DNA of 64,000 nucleotides from Rhinopomastus cyanomelas (Eukaryota; Chordata; Aves; Bucerotiformes; Rhinopomastidae). Below the pieces are notes generated by a model. The model did not search any database, was not told the DNA's origin, and worked only from the letters and a program-made list of their open reading frames with translations. Position numbers and translations under genes: made by a program. The stretch covers positions 4,674-68,673 of the forward strand of contig VXBP01000368.1 of the NCBI GenBank assembly GCA_013400115.1, read 5' to 3'. Positions 35,525-48,473 of the stretch are shown here, in pieces; position 1 is the stretch's first letter, and every line of letters starts with the position of its first letter.

Positions 35525-38500
35525 CACTGAGGACTAAAGTAATGCTTGCATCTGTGGCCTTTTACTTCTATTTGGGCTTGGAGCCATTCCCAGAAAATAC
35601 CTTCATCTCAGGGAGTATTGGAACACTTTGTCCCACTCTGAGACTTGTGTGTGGAGCCATCTTACTTTGCTGTGCTTGCAATGTGCAACATACCATGAGT
35701 GGATGTGTTGAGTATAAAAAATTCATAAAGGAGACCATGTCAATCATAGCTGAACATAAAGACAAACTTATTTGCTTTCATTTGTAAGCTTTACTTTATA
35801 GTTATTTTATTCTGCAGATTTATACAAACACAGTTTTTAGTACTCACAGTAAAAACTGGCAACTGTGAGGAACCACTTGTGTATTTGTTCCTCTTACCTC
35901 ACAATTCTTTCCTCCTAGAGCCTGAGTTAATTAAACCAAAGGCACTTTTAAAACATGCACAAAGGACACATTTGAAGTTTCTGATTCGGAGAAGTGGTAG
36001 AGTGTTTATAATGTCTTACAACATAAAAAAGGTCCTAAACTTGGCCTTGTTGCTGAAAGATCTGTGGACTACCATTGCAATGCTAATCAGCTTATACTTC
36101 CATTTTAAATGTCTAGTTGTAACTAAAATAACCTCTGATTTACAGTTTAATTAAGAAACAAGATATTCACTTAATAAAAACCCTACTTAAAAAGCTTACG
36201 ATTTCCAGTCTGATATCTCCAAGTCAATTAGCACGCTGCACTGTGCATCTTTTAACGGAGCACTGCCAACACTTATTATTGGCTCCCCACAAACATATTT
36301 AAATAGATTCCTTTCTTGGTGCAGAAGTGGGAGTAGCTGATTTTTTTTTTTTAACATGCTGAAGCAAGGACATAAAAATAGTCCAGCAGTTTTGTGGCAG
36401 GTTTGGTCCTGGCTTGGTTTTTTTTTTTTTTATACATTTTCTTAAAGAAACATGATTGAAGAGTTGGCAGCTCTAAAAAACCTAAGAGACTGGGCTAAGT
36501 CACAATGCATGCAAATGTCATCCTGTATTTTAACACAAGAATTCTCATAGGTCATCTTCTATTCAAAAACCTTGCTCCCTTTTGCTCTGCACTGTCACTG
36601 TGCAGTTCCACTGTATCCACTACAGCACCCCTGTGCTGCATGAGTACTCCACATTATCTCTGGGTCTATGAGCACACACAGTATAAATACACCTATATGC
36701 TTTGTGGAATTGGCTCCAAACAAGGAACAGGCACGTCTTTGTCATGTTAACAGTAATGATTTTTCATACCTACTCAATATTTTGTTCAAAAACACACACA
36801 AAAAAAATTCCTGCTTTTTTTGTTGTTGTTATTGCAGGAGAATAGGAGAATTCAACCTCTCTGCAATTTCACAAGAGGAAATGTAGAGACAGAATTTATG
36901 TCTACCTACTTAACTAATTACATTAACCAATTGCTCACTGAAGTGATCTCTGTGTATCCTCATAGGAAATCATGCACAGAGAATCCCAAAGCACAGCAGA
37001 CACAAACTCCCAATTGCTTCCTGTTAGATTAATTCACAGTAGAGCTGGGGAAATTGATTACTTATAAAATCATGGCTCAGCATACCACACAAGGCTTTTC
37101 AGCATTTTCAATTAAAGTATTTCAGTATTTCCTATTCAGTATTTTCAGTATTCCAGACTGGTGTTGGTGTAATAAGTGGAAACAACCAAGCCATTCAAGG
37201 CCAGATTTATGAAGATAGAACAAGGGAGGAATTCTCAGATAAGAAAACATGAGACTTTTGAAGTTACATGGTTTTATTAAAAGGCCACAACTGAACCTTG
37301 TCCTCAACTGAACAAGGTATATACCACTTAAGAAATAATCAGCTAAACTGAAGCTAACATGCACATTTAAATAACAAAAATACAAGTAAAGAAATTATGA
37401 AAACCCAGGGTAATAGCTCACTACTACTTTCTGTAAGAGTCAGATATCCTATGTTATCTTTGCCCCACTTTGCCTCAAGGACAGTAACAATCAAAACTGC
37501 AGAGCTCTAATTTTCAAGTGCAAGATTACTTGAGTGTGTCCCACACCACTGTAGTGCATCCTGCAGCAAGTTACAGCAGCAATCTGTATTATCACCATTT
37601 TACACTGCAGGCAGGTTGTTGGAGACACCATCAGTAATGCAGGTCTTGGTTAGTTTGCAGTAAATGAAGAACCAATGAAAAAGTATAAACATGAGGGTCC
37701 AGAATTTATTCTCATTATATAGGATGAGAGAAAAAAAACTACAAGTCATTTACATACATATCCTCTGATCTTCTGCTTTTACAAACTATCCTCAATGCAA
37801 TGTAAAAACACTATAATCAGCAGGTCAGCTTTCTTTTTTTTTCTTCCCCCTTAACTGCTGCTCACATTTGTGGAGTCACTCACACTGTATGCCTTCTAAG
37901 TGGCAAATATTTTCTGCAAACACATCAGCTCAATGACTGCTAAATTTACAGTGAAATTTGAGCTTGTAAGCAAAATAATAAGTTTCCAGTAAGACACGGG
38001 CTCTGTTAATACCATCGACACCACAGTCTTTAGCCACAAACTGTGGTCTATGCCCACGCACAACAGGAAAAATACACTCTTCAAACCTGTATATGTACTA
38101 AAGATTTGCAACCTTGCACTGTGGTGATCAAGCTTTATTCTTACTGACTTACAGGCTGCTTCCAAGGCCACAGAAGTGTATTCAATGGATACAGTGCACA
38201 GAGAGCAAATTTTCTCTTTCCTTGTCCACCTTCCCTTCACCTATTTTTCTTTACCTTTTTGTCTGATCTGTTTGTAAAAATGATATGAGGCTAGGATAAC
38301 ACATGTATTTAGTATCTCTGCTGTATGACTGATAAGATCCTACCACCCAAACCACTGCTGGATTTTTTTCTGCTTTGTTTTGTTTTCTTGGAGAGAAGGC
38401 AGTGAGAAAGGAGGAAACATGCCTTCTTTTTTCATATTTACAAATCTTGAAAACCAGAAGACACACAGACAATCACAAACTCCATAACCACAAGAAAACG

Positions 38501-40663
38501 ATTTATATTACAAATTATTTTGTTATGTGAGGAGTATCCGAGGAGTCTCCCTTACACTTAAAGGTTCACAGATTCTGTTTCAGCCAGCGAGTTATTAAAG
38601 AACCTTTGAGACAGTTACGTTATCTGCAAAATAGCATATCAGATTATTTTAAGTGTCACTACATCAACTGGTGCCGCTAGGGAAAGCAGAAACAGTTTGT
38701 TTCTCTGGTAAGGTTTTGCTGGGGGAAAAAGAAAGCAAATAAAATAACCACAATGAATTTTATTTCTAGTATAACCTACTATGATAAGTACAGCTTAACC
38801 TTTTCTGACCAGCTCCAACCTCTGCTTCGCTTGTTTGAAAAAAGTTCGCTTTTCTTGTCTTTGGTCTTTCTGCACTTTTTTCTTCTTAGATCCATTTGGA
38901 GCTGTGAAGGTCCCTTCCTCCATTTAAGTCTTTTATTTTTATGTACTTATCTATTTTTAAGACTTAGATGTTTCAGATGATATGAGGCAGTATGAGTAGG
39001 GTAGAAAATAATTGTGATCTGTTCCTCTGTGTTGCTTAATGAAGCGAAAAGGAAAGTTGTATAGCAGTTTGGCAGTCTTACCGGCTGTGAAGTGTCATTT
39101 AGTAAGAGATGGCAAGTTTTATCATGCACCTCTGACTACTAAATTCACAAGACAAACAGAAGGCTTACCATGGGAGGTAAAGAGAGATCAAGCAATATCT
39201 TCAAGTCACTCTTCCAGTAAAACAGCGTGTGGTTACTAAAATTGCTATGGGAACAGGGGAGTTTGTCAGAAACAAACCATTCTAGGTGAAAATGTTCCTT
39301 AACCTTTTACATTATCACTGCTACAAAACAAATAAATGCAAACCAACAAAAAACATGGTACAGAAAGTCTGGTGCTTGCACACCAGGAAAAATGGAAGCA
39401 TTAGATTTTAAACAACGTGATGCTAAAATCTTTTTTGCAGTCCCGTAGTATTTGATTAAAGAAAGGAAGTCTCCACTTGCATCCTCTGGTAATACATTTT
39501 CACTTAATTTTAACACATTCTTTAATTGCAGCTGAAACATGGGGGCCACAGTGAAGGGGTAAACAAAAGGCAACTCTATGCCTTACAGCCAATGTTGTAT
39601 GTAAATATTCTGCTCAACAGACTACTCCTATGACTTTCGAGGGAAGTAAACTTAGATTTGGATGACTCCATTGTACACACAAATTCTTCTCTGACTTTGC
39701 TCCATGCTTTATGGTTCCCTGATAATTAAAGTTTATTAAAAAAGTACTACAGTGCTTCAGCCAAATAAACCTGCTGAATCCACCACAATTTAACTGACTG
39801 CCTGCCAAATTATTCATAGCTCCTCTTAGCCACATGTCCTGTTTCCAAATATATATAGTCTGTGAAGGGCTTACTCCCTCTAAACACCAATTTAGAAACA
39901 TCTTTCAGAGTGAAGTAAAACAGATAACTATTATACCACCTCCATAAATATATTAGGATTTTATACTATGTTCAGAGTAATTGAGGAAGGCTTGTTTCTT
40001 CTTTTTGCAAAAATGTTGTCTAGAAAACAATCTAAGAGTAATTTATTAACACAAATGTTCCAAACGCAGAATGCATGTTAGCCAGGTTATTTGAATTACA
40101 AACCTGTCTTCCCAAAATAGAAATTAAATCTTCTAAACTAAATATAACACCAAGGGAAAAAACCCAAACTAATTACATATGTAGCATATTTCTTTCTGTC
40201 ATTTACTTCACTGGGACAGCCATTTCAAATTACATTAGAGAAAAGCAGAGGCATCTCAGATTTTTGTGACTTTTCCAAGGTCATGCATATTATGGATGTG
40301 ACTTAAGAATCCAGACCAGTTGAGTTGATTAAGATCAAAGAATGAATTAGTCCCTCTAAAAACAAAATAAAAAATTAAAAGCCTGAAGCCATGAAAAACC
40401 TTAGTTTCAACAATCAAGTTATCTATCAGACTATAAAGTGAAAAAGATTACTAGCAGAAACACAGAAAACTGATCACATTGGTAACTGAATTTACCCAGA
40501 CTACACAAAGCATCAAATCTGGCCACATGGCCTTCGCAAACGTGAAAATAACCAAAGCAAGAATGTAAGACTTTGTTTGAATTTAGTAATGCAAAAAGAT
40601 TTCATTACATAGGAAGTATTTCTCAGTAAGAATTTTCTGCAGCCTTTATGGGACTGTACATAA
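35525..40663. other. Long AT-rich stretch, no gene recognised
   Basis: No CR1, tRNA-like or conserved coding feature identified. There is a T run at 36418-36431. ORFs of up to 114 codons (37896-38240 minus) carry no motif and fit chance expectation. Confidence 0.55.
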
Positions 40664-40960
40664 ATCACAGAATCATTTAGGTTGGTCATGACCCTTAAGA
40701 TCATTGAGTTTAACCATTACCCTAACTCTACCAAGCTCACCACTAAACAGTGTCCCTAAAATCTGTGTCTACACTACTTTTAAACACATCCAGAGATGGT
40801 GGTTCAACCAATTCCCTGGGCAGCCTGTTCCAAAGCCTAATGACCTTTTCAATGCATAAGATTTTTTTCCTAATGTCCAACCTAAACTCTACATGATGCA
40901 ACTTGAGACTACTTTCTACAGCTTGCTACTTGTGAGAAGAGACCAACACCCTCAACAAGA
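40664..40960 (-). mobile_element. Older CR1 3'-end fragment
   Basis: A minus-strand CR1 starts with TCACAGAATCATTTAGGTTGG, then AAGATCATTGAGTTTAACC, 'ccctgggcagcctgttccaaagcc', and a decayed ORF2 C-terminus ('tttcctaatgtccaacctaaactctac'). It is moderately diverged and 5' truncated near 40960. Confidence 0.87.
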
Positions 40961-41010
40961 GTTACTTAACTAGTTTCCACATACAAAGCTGAGTGTAAAC
41001 TTCCCTCAGT

Positions 41011-41704
41011 TGTGATGGGCTGGTGTCAGACTTTGATTAACAACAAGCAAGATGGCCCAAACGACTGCAACGATTTGTGAGCAGAGTAATGGGGTTGATC
41101 AGCACTTTGCAGTGGGCAGGCTCAGACGCTCTGCCAACCTATCTGCAAAAAAACTATGCTTGAGCCTTGAGAACACCGTGAGCTGCTATCTCTTAAGGAT
41201 TTACTGGCCATTGCTTTGCCTGGGACTCTGGGAATAGAGTCCCCCACGCTGTTGTGAGGTGGGGAAAGAACACCCCTGGCAGTAAGGATAAAAGGGGAGA
41301 GATTCAAACAGTGCACCACGGCTTTACCGTCAGCCGTCTCCAGCCTGTAGCCAGAATGAGAGACTGACACGCCGAAAACCTGAAAAGCTGGGGAAGTGAA
41401 AATCCCCTACCATCACCATCTCACTCCCCACCAAGACACTAAGGCAGCAGCCAGAGATCTTCGGAGCCAAGGAGCGATGCAGGGCATGAGGAAGCCAGAG
41501 CCTGCAGTCCTGAGTGGTGATTTGACATGTTAACTCTTCTCTCTTCCTTTCCCCTTTTCTTCTCACTATTCTCTAAATTGGGCATCTAGTAACTTCAGTG
41601 ATTCCTGTGCTTTCTGAGTTCAGTTAAGGGAGGGACATGACACGTGGGAAATACGGTCTTTGCTTTATCATGATCATTGTGACCACCCCATCCTTGGCCT
41701 GACA
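41011..41704 (+). mobile_element. Candidate solo LTR of an endogenous retrovirus
   Basis: This is a roughly 690-bp block of higher GC than its flanks. It starts TGTGATGGGC and ends GGCCTGACA, so it has the TG..CA ends with a short imperfect inverted repeat typical of LTRs. An ATAAAAGG TATA-like box lies about 280 bp in (41288-41295), a normal U3 length. No gag, pol or env sequence, primer binding site or second LTR is seen next to it, so it would be a solo LTR left by recombination. A clear target-site duplication is not visible, and no classical AATAAA was found, so the ends and the identity are uncertain. The overlapping small ORFs (for example 41052-41237) are not considered genes. Confidence 0.42.
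41287..41295 (+). promoter_or_regulatory. TATA-like box in the candidate LTR
   Basis: GATAAAAGG sits about 280 bp from the proposed LTR 5' end, where a U3 promoter TATA box is expected. It depends on the LTR call. Confidence 0.3.
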
Positions 41705-41987
41705 GTTTTATGCACACATGAAAGCTACATGCACACGTGACAGAGGATGCAGATGTGCCTGTAACATAAGGAAACTGTAATCAAAATGTTAAGAAGTTCA
41801 TAAGAATCATCGTAACAGAGCAATTAATTTCTAAACAAGGCAAAAGATAGGCCTAAGACCTCAAATATTCCTATTTACAGATTTATACTAGTCCTTTTTT
41901 TGTCTTTTCCATCCCTTACCAGATTCAACTCCAGGTGGTTTCTGGCTTTCCCAGTCATGTCTCTGTATGCTCAGACCACCTCTACAC

Positions 41988-42120
41988 AGACTGGCTGTGG
42001 AGTCTCCATCCAGACTGATGTTCAAAACTCATCTGAACGTGGTCCTGTGCAGCTACCCTAGGTGGTTCAGCTTAAGCACAGAAGTAGGACCAGATGACCT
42101 CTAAAGGTTGTTGGTTCACT
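41988..42120 (+). mobile_element. CR1 3'-end fragment, plus strand
   Basis: GGCTGTGGAGTCTCCATCCA, then ACTCATCTGAACGTGGTCCTGTG, CTACCCTAGGTGG and GACCAGATGACCTCTAAAGG follow the CR1 order from the end of ORF2 to the 3' UTR. The tail repeat is decayed. It faces the minus-strand CR1 that starts 40 bp away (tail to tail). Confidence 0.82.
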
Positions 42121-42160
42121 TCAGAATACATATAATGAATTGATTCAAACGATAATGAAA

Positions 42161-42645
42161 ATCATAGAATTCTTTAGGTTTGAAATTATTATTAAGATCA
42201 TCGAGTCCAACCACTAACCTTCCAGTGAAGGAGACTTTACATAATGTCAAGCACAAGCTTCCCCTGATGCAACGTTAAGCTGTTTCCTCTTGTCCTACCA
42301 CTCATTTCTCAAGAGAAGAGACCAACACTCACCTCTGTACAATTTTCTTACTGGGAGTTGTAGAGAGCAGTAAGGTTTCCTCTCAGCTTCCTTTCTTCAA
42401 ACTAAACAGCCCTAGCTCCTTCAGTCAATTCTCATAAGGCTTGTTCTTCAGGCTCTTCACCAACCTTGTTGCCCTTTTTTGGAACTGTGCCAACATCTCA
42501 GTCCTTCCTGTACTCAGGTGCCCAAAATGCAACCCAGTACTCCAGATGTGACTTCATGAATACTGAGCACATCACTTCCCTGCTCCTGATGGCTACAGTA
42601 TTTCTGATAAAAATCAGGAAGCCATTGGCCTGGCACACTCAGCAC
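42161..42645 (-). mobile_element. Older CR1 3'-half fragment, minus strand
   Basis: It starts with ATCATAGAATTCTTTAGGTT, then AAGATCATCGAGTCCAACCAC, then skips part of the ORF2 end and continues with 'gttgtagagagcagtaagg', 'cagccctagctccttcag' and 'ggtgcccaaaatgcaacccagtactccagatgtg', the C-terminal ORF2 region in reverse. The 5' end is near 42645 (GGCCTGGCACACTCAGCACA). Confidence 0.87.
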
Positions 42646-45600
42646 ACTGCTATGTTTGGGATCCAAAGATTTGAAAGATAGGGTTATATATTTGGTTAAA
42701 TCTATTCTAAAAGTTCTGCCCAGTTTTTCATTTCTGTCAGAAAGCACCAGAAGGAGCTGCTACAAGATGCATCTCCTGCATGCTTGCGACACTGTTGTAG
42801 GCACAAACGACTAGAGTGAAAGCAGCAATTTGAGAAAGCAAAGCAACACACCCCAGCAATTTTAGGACTAGTCCAGCTTCATTCCCTATCCACCTCCTCT
42901 CTCACTTCTCTAGATTCTCTATTTCTATAAAACATCATTTTACAAAACACAGCCATACTGAGATGTAAATCTGAAGTTTTGCTTACAGTGTTTTTAACTG
43001 TATCTTAAACATCGTAATTGTTCAAAACCCCCTCACCCACCAGTCTGTTGTGCATGCCATGTCTGTACTGGTAAAACATAAAGGACTAAACTGCAGTAAT
43101 ACAGTCTGGACCTTCACAACAGTTACAGCACAAAATTAAAGACAATAAATGAATGCGTGGATTTCTCACATTGTAGTATTGGCCAAAATCCAGACATGCT
43201 TATTTCAGAGTATCTAGAAGTGTAAGAATAGTTCAGATTACTTCAACTGTTACAAATAACTTTGTTCTCCTCTGTTCACAAGAACAAGAATTAAGACATC
43301 TTGCTTCCCAGTAGCCAGTGCTTGGCTTCTGTTCTGGAATTTACTGACAATGTACAGTAAGACCTCTTGTTAATATTCCATTTCTTTATGCATTAGCCTT
43401 TCTCAGATTAAAGCATTCCAATTTTCTTTTGTGTAAAGTTTTTTAGAATTTCCAAAAAGAAATGAGTTTGAAAACACTATGTCAGAACTCCAACAGATTT
43501 TATTAAAAATAAACTCTATTAAAATTTTAATTCTACTCCTAACTCACTATTGCCTGATACTGTTCTAAGTTCTGTCTTGTCTTTGAAAACTTGGACAGAG
43601 AATAAAAACCCAAAAGAAAACAACCGATACCTACTTATCCATAAAGACCGTTTCATTATATAAAGGGTTAATTTTGTACTTCCCAAACTTTTCATGTCTA
43701 ATTTAAGAATTGAATCAATAAAATAGACAAGACTCCAGGAGGATGAGTAGGTAGGTTATAAGTAAAAGGTACCGTTTCAGTGCATGATTTTTTTCCTTTA
43801 AACCAAGGATCATTTTTAGATTAAATACATGAGAAAAACAGCAGTGTTATTAGTCCTGCTGTGTTCTGTAACAAGCACAACATACAGTGAAGACTGCAGG
43901 TTAAGATTTTACAACTGTCTTTCTGTTCCACTTATCTTACGAAAGCTACAGGCAAATTCAGCATAATAACCAGCTCATACCTTTAGGTGAACAAACCTTC
44001 ATCTTCTATTAAAGTCTAAAAAACAGCAACACCACAAAAATGCAGCACTTTCCCAAGCAAGCTGTCCAAGCTTCAATGTCTTCATTCACCATTCTCATCT
44101 AGTGTTTGCAGTAGACTGAATAAGTGCTTTGTCTGTTCCTCAAAGGGAAACCACACCAACACCAGCCCTTAATGCCTGACTTGCTTGTGGATGCATTGTC
44201 AACATGCAAGCACAGTTGCAAGTGCGACAGACAGTCCATCTCAAAAGACTGGGGATCCTAGTGATGGCTTAACACACCAACCTGCTGCCTGCAGACCTGC
44301 ATGCAAAGCACCACTGAGCCAACCGGCATGGACCAGGAGGTTTAGGGCTGTTCCTGTGTCACACATCAACTTGGGTGTAGGTGTAACTAGGGTACACGGC
44401 TTGTCACACAGAAGAGGCAGGATATGCAATTTTAGTGCTACATTGAAAAAAACCTCCTTAAATTAGTGTTTTTTACTTGCACACAGGATGAGCAGAACTA
44501 CACAGTGTCCAAATCTTCCACAGTTCTTCTCCAGCTTTTTCTACAAAGCATTAGCACTATATTAAAATTAGTATCTAATGAAAGCACTGCAGAATTCTAA
44601 AGCACATCAATTAACAGGGTAAAGCAGTGATGTAAGGAAATACAAAAGTGATAGACTAAAACATACAACTGCATTTAGAAATAGCGTGAAGAAACATATT
44701 CCAATTTTGGCAAAACTCCGCTGCTTTCAAGTGCTGGATCCTGGCTGCAAAGAATTTATAAATGCATATGTTATACAGACAAAAAGCAATGAGTTAAAAA
44801 AATCCCACTACTAATTTCAGACCTTCTTAAGGAAACTAATCATTAAAATGATCTACCACAATAATATACTTTCTCAGTGCAGGAGAAAAAAAGTTTGACA
44901 GAAGTCTGCAGGAAATTCAGGTCAACCTTTAAAATGTTGAAGCTTTTCACAGATTAATTAATTTTAATGTCTTCATGTCCCACTCACTAAATTCTACATT
45001 GTAAAATGTGGAATTAAGTTACAGATTCACAGAAGAAACAGAAAAAAAGTTTCATTGAAATGCCACCCTGATTATTGGTCCTAATAAGCTTAAATCACTA
45101 GTATTAACTGAACTGAGTCAATTATCACAGAGTGACAAGAGGTCAGAATCCAGGCCCCAAACATTTTCCTACACCGCTCAGAGTAACTGCAACCACAAAT
45201 ACTTGCCCAAATGCTAGTTTCGCATCACTGTAAACAGGGAATGCCAAAAAATTTGCACTCCAGGCACAGAGCTACTCTTGTCTCTGGACCTTTATTCTGT
45301 ATATTTTTGCCTAATTTCAGTCATTTCATTCTCATCACACAGCTCCTTACTCACCAGATTAGGCTAACCACAGTAATGCTGGTTAACACTCGACATAGGT
45401 TCCAGATCTGCTAGGTTAGGAGCAACTCTCTATTACTCTCTATTATCTACTGCAGACTAAGTGATTTCAACCAATCAATTTCACTGAAGAACTCATCTGC
45501 AATACTGCACTTTTGCACATCTCCCTTTGAGAAGCATTTCTAATGAAAATTCACGTAGACATCTTAATGCTCAGAGTGGAAAATGTGACAAAATAAGTTG

Positions 45601-46639
45601 AATCGTGAGCCAAACTCACAAAAGCTAAATGCAATTCAGTGTAGTGAAGAGATCCTTCAATGTAGATTTAAGGTCTCTTTTGCTTTACTTCTCCAAAAGA
45701 GTGCACACTGTTTTGACCTTCTCTGGAACCTGGGTACTCCGGCTTAGCTTCACTTGTTTGAACAAAACAGAGCAGATTAAGCATCAATTATTCATGACTC
45801 TTTTCAGCTTTTTTTTCTGAACAGAAATGTTTCTGCAACTGCAGGATAACTTTGCTTGTAATCGGCCTCAGGAAGTCACCTGGCTCAAACATCTCTACTC
45901 TCCCTGCTCAAAGCAGAGGGAACTCTGAAAGTTTGAGTATTTTGTTTTGCAGAGAATTTTCAGTGTATGCCTTCCACAGAAACACCCACTTCTCACATCA
46001 TACCCAAGGACAGTACTTTCACAGCATGAAAATTTATATTTCTTTTAAACTTTCGAGCTACAGAACCACATACAGTGTTTTCCTCAAACATTAGAGATTT
46101 TCAGGGATAATCTCAGTTTTTGCCCCTCTAACTTAAAAATTGTAGCTAGAATTCTAATTGAGTAAATTGAAATCTTTTTGATAACAAACACTATAATCTT
46201 AGATTAGAATCTCTGAGTTTCAGTTGTGTTTGCTTAATCATGTTTTCTTTTTTATCTCCATAGCTTCACCATGTTTTACTTTAGTAGCACTGCACATGTT
46301 GAAAGCAACATCCTTTATTTCTACAATTTCCTTAGCTACCTGCACATCAATTACTAGTTGAGAAAACAAAGTCGTAGGCTAATTCCCGCAGCTCAGAGAG
46401 GGTTTTGTGCCTCAGACATTCATTTCCTGCCTCAGTCAATTCCAAACATTCCATGTTGCTCTTGATCTTTAACCAAAAACTATTTTGACAATTTTATCTT
46501 ATCTGCTGCTAATTTGCACAATATCCACTCTAAATGGGTTCCATATTGACATTTCTGTGACTTCAGTTCTTCCCTTTCTCCTATTTTCTCTTTCATATTA
46601 CTCATGAATTAAATTGAGGTAACTGTCTTATCACTGCTC
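42646..46639. other. Long AT-rich stretch, no gene recognised
   Basis: No supported gene or RNA. A possible CR1 scrap lies at 45868-45922 (AGTCACCTGGCTCAAACATC.. CCCTGCTCAAAGCAG), too short to call firmly. Confidence 0.5.
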
Positions 46640-46672
46640 AATCATAGAATCATAGAATCATTACGGATTGGA
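46640..46672 (-). mobile_element. CR1 3' terminus ending at a single n
   Basis: The terminal repeat ATCATAGAATCATAGAATCA followed by TTACGGATTGGA is identical to the tail of the young minus-strand CR1 at 57475. It is cut off by the n at 46673. Confidence 0.92.
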
Positions 46673-46673
46673 N
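46673..46673. other. Ambiguous base joining opposite CR1 strands
   Basis: A single n. Minus-strand CR1 tail lies to its left and plus-strand CR1 RT sequence to its right. Confidence 0.95.
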
Positions 46674-46885
46674 TGACTGGCCTATAGTTACCCCAATCTT
46701 TAAAAAGGGAAAGAAGGAAGACCCGGGTAACTATGGCCCGGTCAGCCTCACCTCCATCCCAGGAAAGGTGATGGAACAATTTATTCTAGAGGCTGTCTCC
46801 AGGCACATCAAGGACAAAAGGGTCATTAGAGACAGTCAGCATGGCGTTACAAAGGGAAAATCATGCTTGACAAACCTGATAGCCA
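46674..46885 (+). mobile_element. CR1 RT-fingers fragment, plus strand
   Basis: TGACTGGCCTATAGTTACCC, then CCAATCTTTAAAAAGGGAAAG translates as PIFKKGK; further on are NYGPVSLTSIPGKVMEQFIL, EAVSRHIKDKRVIRDSQHG and KGKSCLTNLIAT, the start of CR1 reverse transcriptase. It ends abruptly near 46885 inside RT and has no 3' end of its own, which is unusual for a CR1 insertion (these are normally 5' truncated, not 3' truncated). Confidence 0.9.
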
Positions 46886-48450
46886 CTTAACTTCAGCAAC
46901 ATTAGGGGTTACAGTCAGCATCAGTAATTGGAAGAGGAAAAACATCTCCAATAAGCTAACAAGAACAGCCAAGGAAATTCAATGCCATTCTAAGCTAATC
47001 CTCATGATGGCTGTTCCAAAGGTAACCATCTCTTCCACCTTGATGGAGGATTTCTAGTCCTTACTGGTTTCCATCCTCTGCAGCCCACAGACAACAATAA
47101 TGGACTAGTTAGCAGAACAAAATTAATGCCACTTGCACATGTGCAACTTAGAAGTTAAAATTAGGATCTTTGTTACATAAAAAAAAAATTGTTGGAAAAA
47201 TCCCGTTGGTCACCTAACCCTTTGCTCTGCTAATACAGAAACGGTACATTTTACAAGACCAGAAGGCAGCCCAGCCAAGTGTTCTTCTCAAAAGATGCAT
47301 TATTTCAAGAGCTGGACTGCGTGCTCTAAACTGTGTCAAAGGCTCTTGGTGCTTCATGACAGTAAAGCTTGACCTTACATCAGAATGATCATAACATACT
47401 TGTGTTTGGGCAAAAATGCAGGATTTCTGTACGAAGCAATGAGCAAAAATTTAATTATAATTTTTATTCAGTTTAAGTCAATTTAGCCTGTATAGGATTT
47501 TCTGGGATGAACTAAAACACACATTACTAGCACAAGGGCGCAAGGGCTAGAATGTACTCCAAACACTTTTAAGCTTGGTAAGATGTTAGTATTCTTCTAC
47601 AGAAGTAACAAAATAAAAAGAACCCTGCAAAGAGTATTTTAATGGAGGTGTAAGAATTGAATGCTGATTATAAAGAAACATTAACTCCATGTAACTAGAT
47701 TTTTAAAAGCCCCTCTATTTCCACAAAGCTAATGAATAATTTAATCTTCCCAAGCTCTGAAGTAATATGACAATATTCACCTGTGTTGTGCATGTGCAAC
47801 AGTAGAACTTTGCACCTGTTCCAGAACTGTTGGTAGAATAACATACTACTGGACACTGTTTTCAGTGGCAAGAGTGACTTTCAGTCTTCCTGACATTCAC
47901 AGTCACCTGAAAATTCTTGTAAAAAAATTGAAAACATGCCTATTTCACATACCTCTGAAAAAGGGACGCACACTTATTTTTTCATAAAGACATACAGTAC
48001 AGAGACAGTATTTTGTTTTCCAGCTGTAAAGTTCTTGTTGCAGTTTTATAGGTTGACTCAGGCTTGGTTCACACTTCTTTTTTTTAACTACAGAAAAACT
48101 AATGCTGAAAACACCTTACTGAAGTGCTCCAGAAAACAATTTTAAAAACATAATCCTGATTTTTCCCAGTGTCTGAAATAACATCTTGAGCAGTTTCTCA
48201 AGCCTGAAATTAATGAGCTGCTTAAAAATAGTCATATTCATTAAAACATTCAAGTGACTTCAACAGATTCAAAGTCAGGTTATGCTGATTGTTGAAAACA
48301 AACTATTGCGAAGAAAAGGTTTAGACCAACTATTCACAACCCAGTCTCATGGTTACAGCACTGTCCCTTTCATGCTTGGTGCTCTCAAGTGTTTCATCTG
48401 TCCATTCACAAATAACAAATAAAATAGACAGATGCCTCTTGGAGGGTTCA

Positions 48451-48473
48451 TTTTTTGTTGTTGTTGTTGTTAC
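48451..48473. repeat. Short T/TTG microsatellite
   Basis: TTTTTTGTTGTTGTTGTTG gives about five TTG-type units. Confidence 0.85.

Noticed and set aside
36418..36431. T run as antisense poly(A) of a processed pseudogene
   Set aside because: No gene-like sequence or target duplication adjoins the run.
45868..45922. CR1-like words (GTCACCTGGCTC.. CCTGCTCAAAGCAG)
   Set aside because: Too short and interrupted to call as an element; left as a note in the surrounding span.
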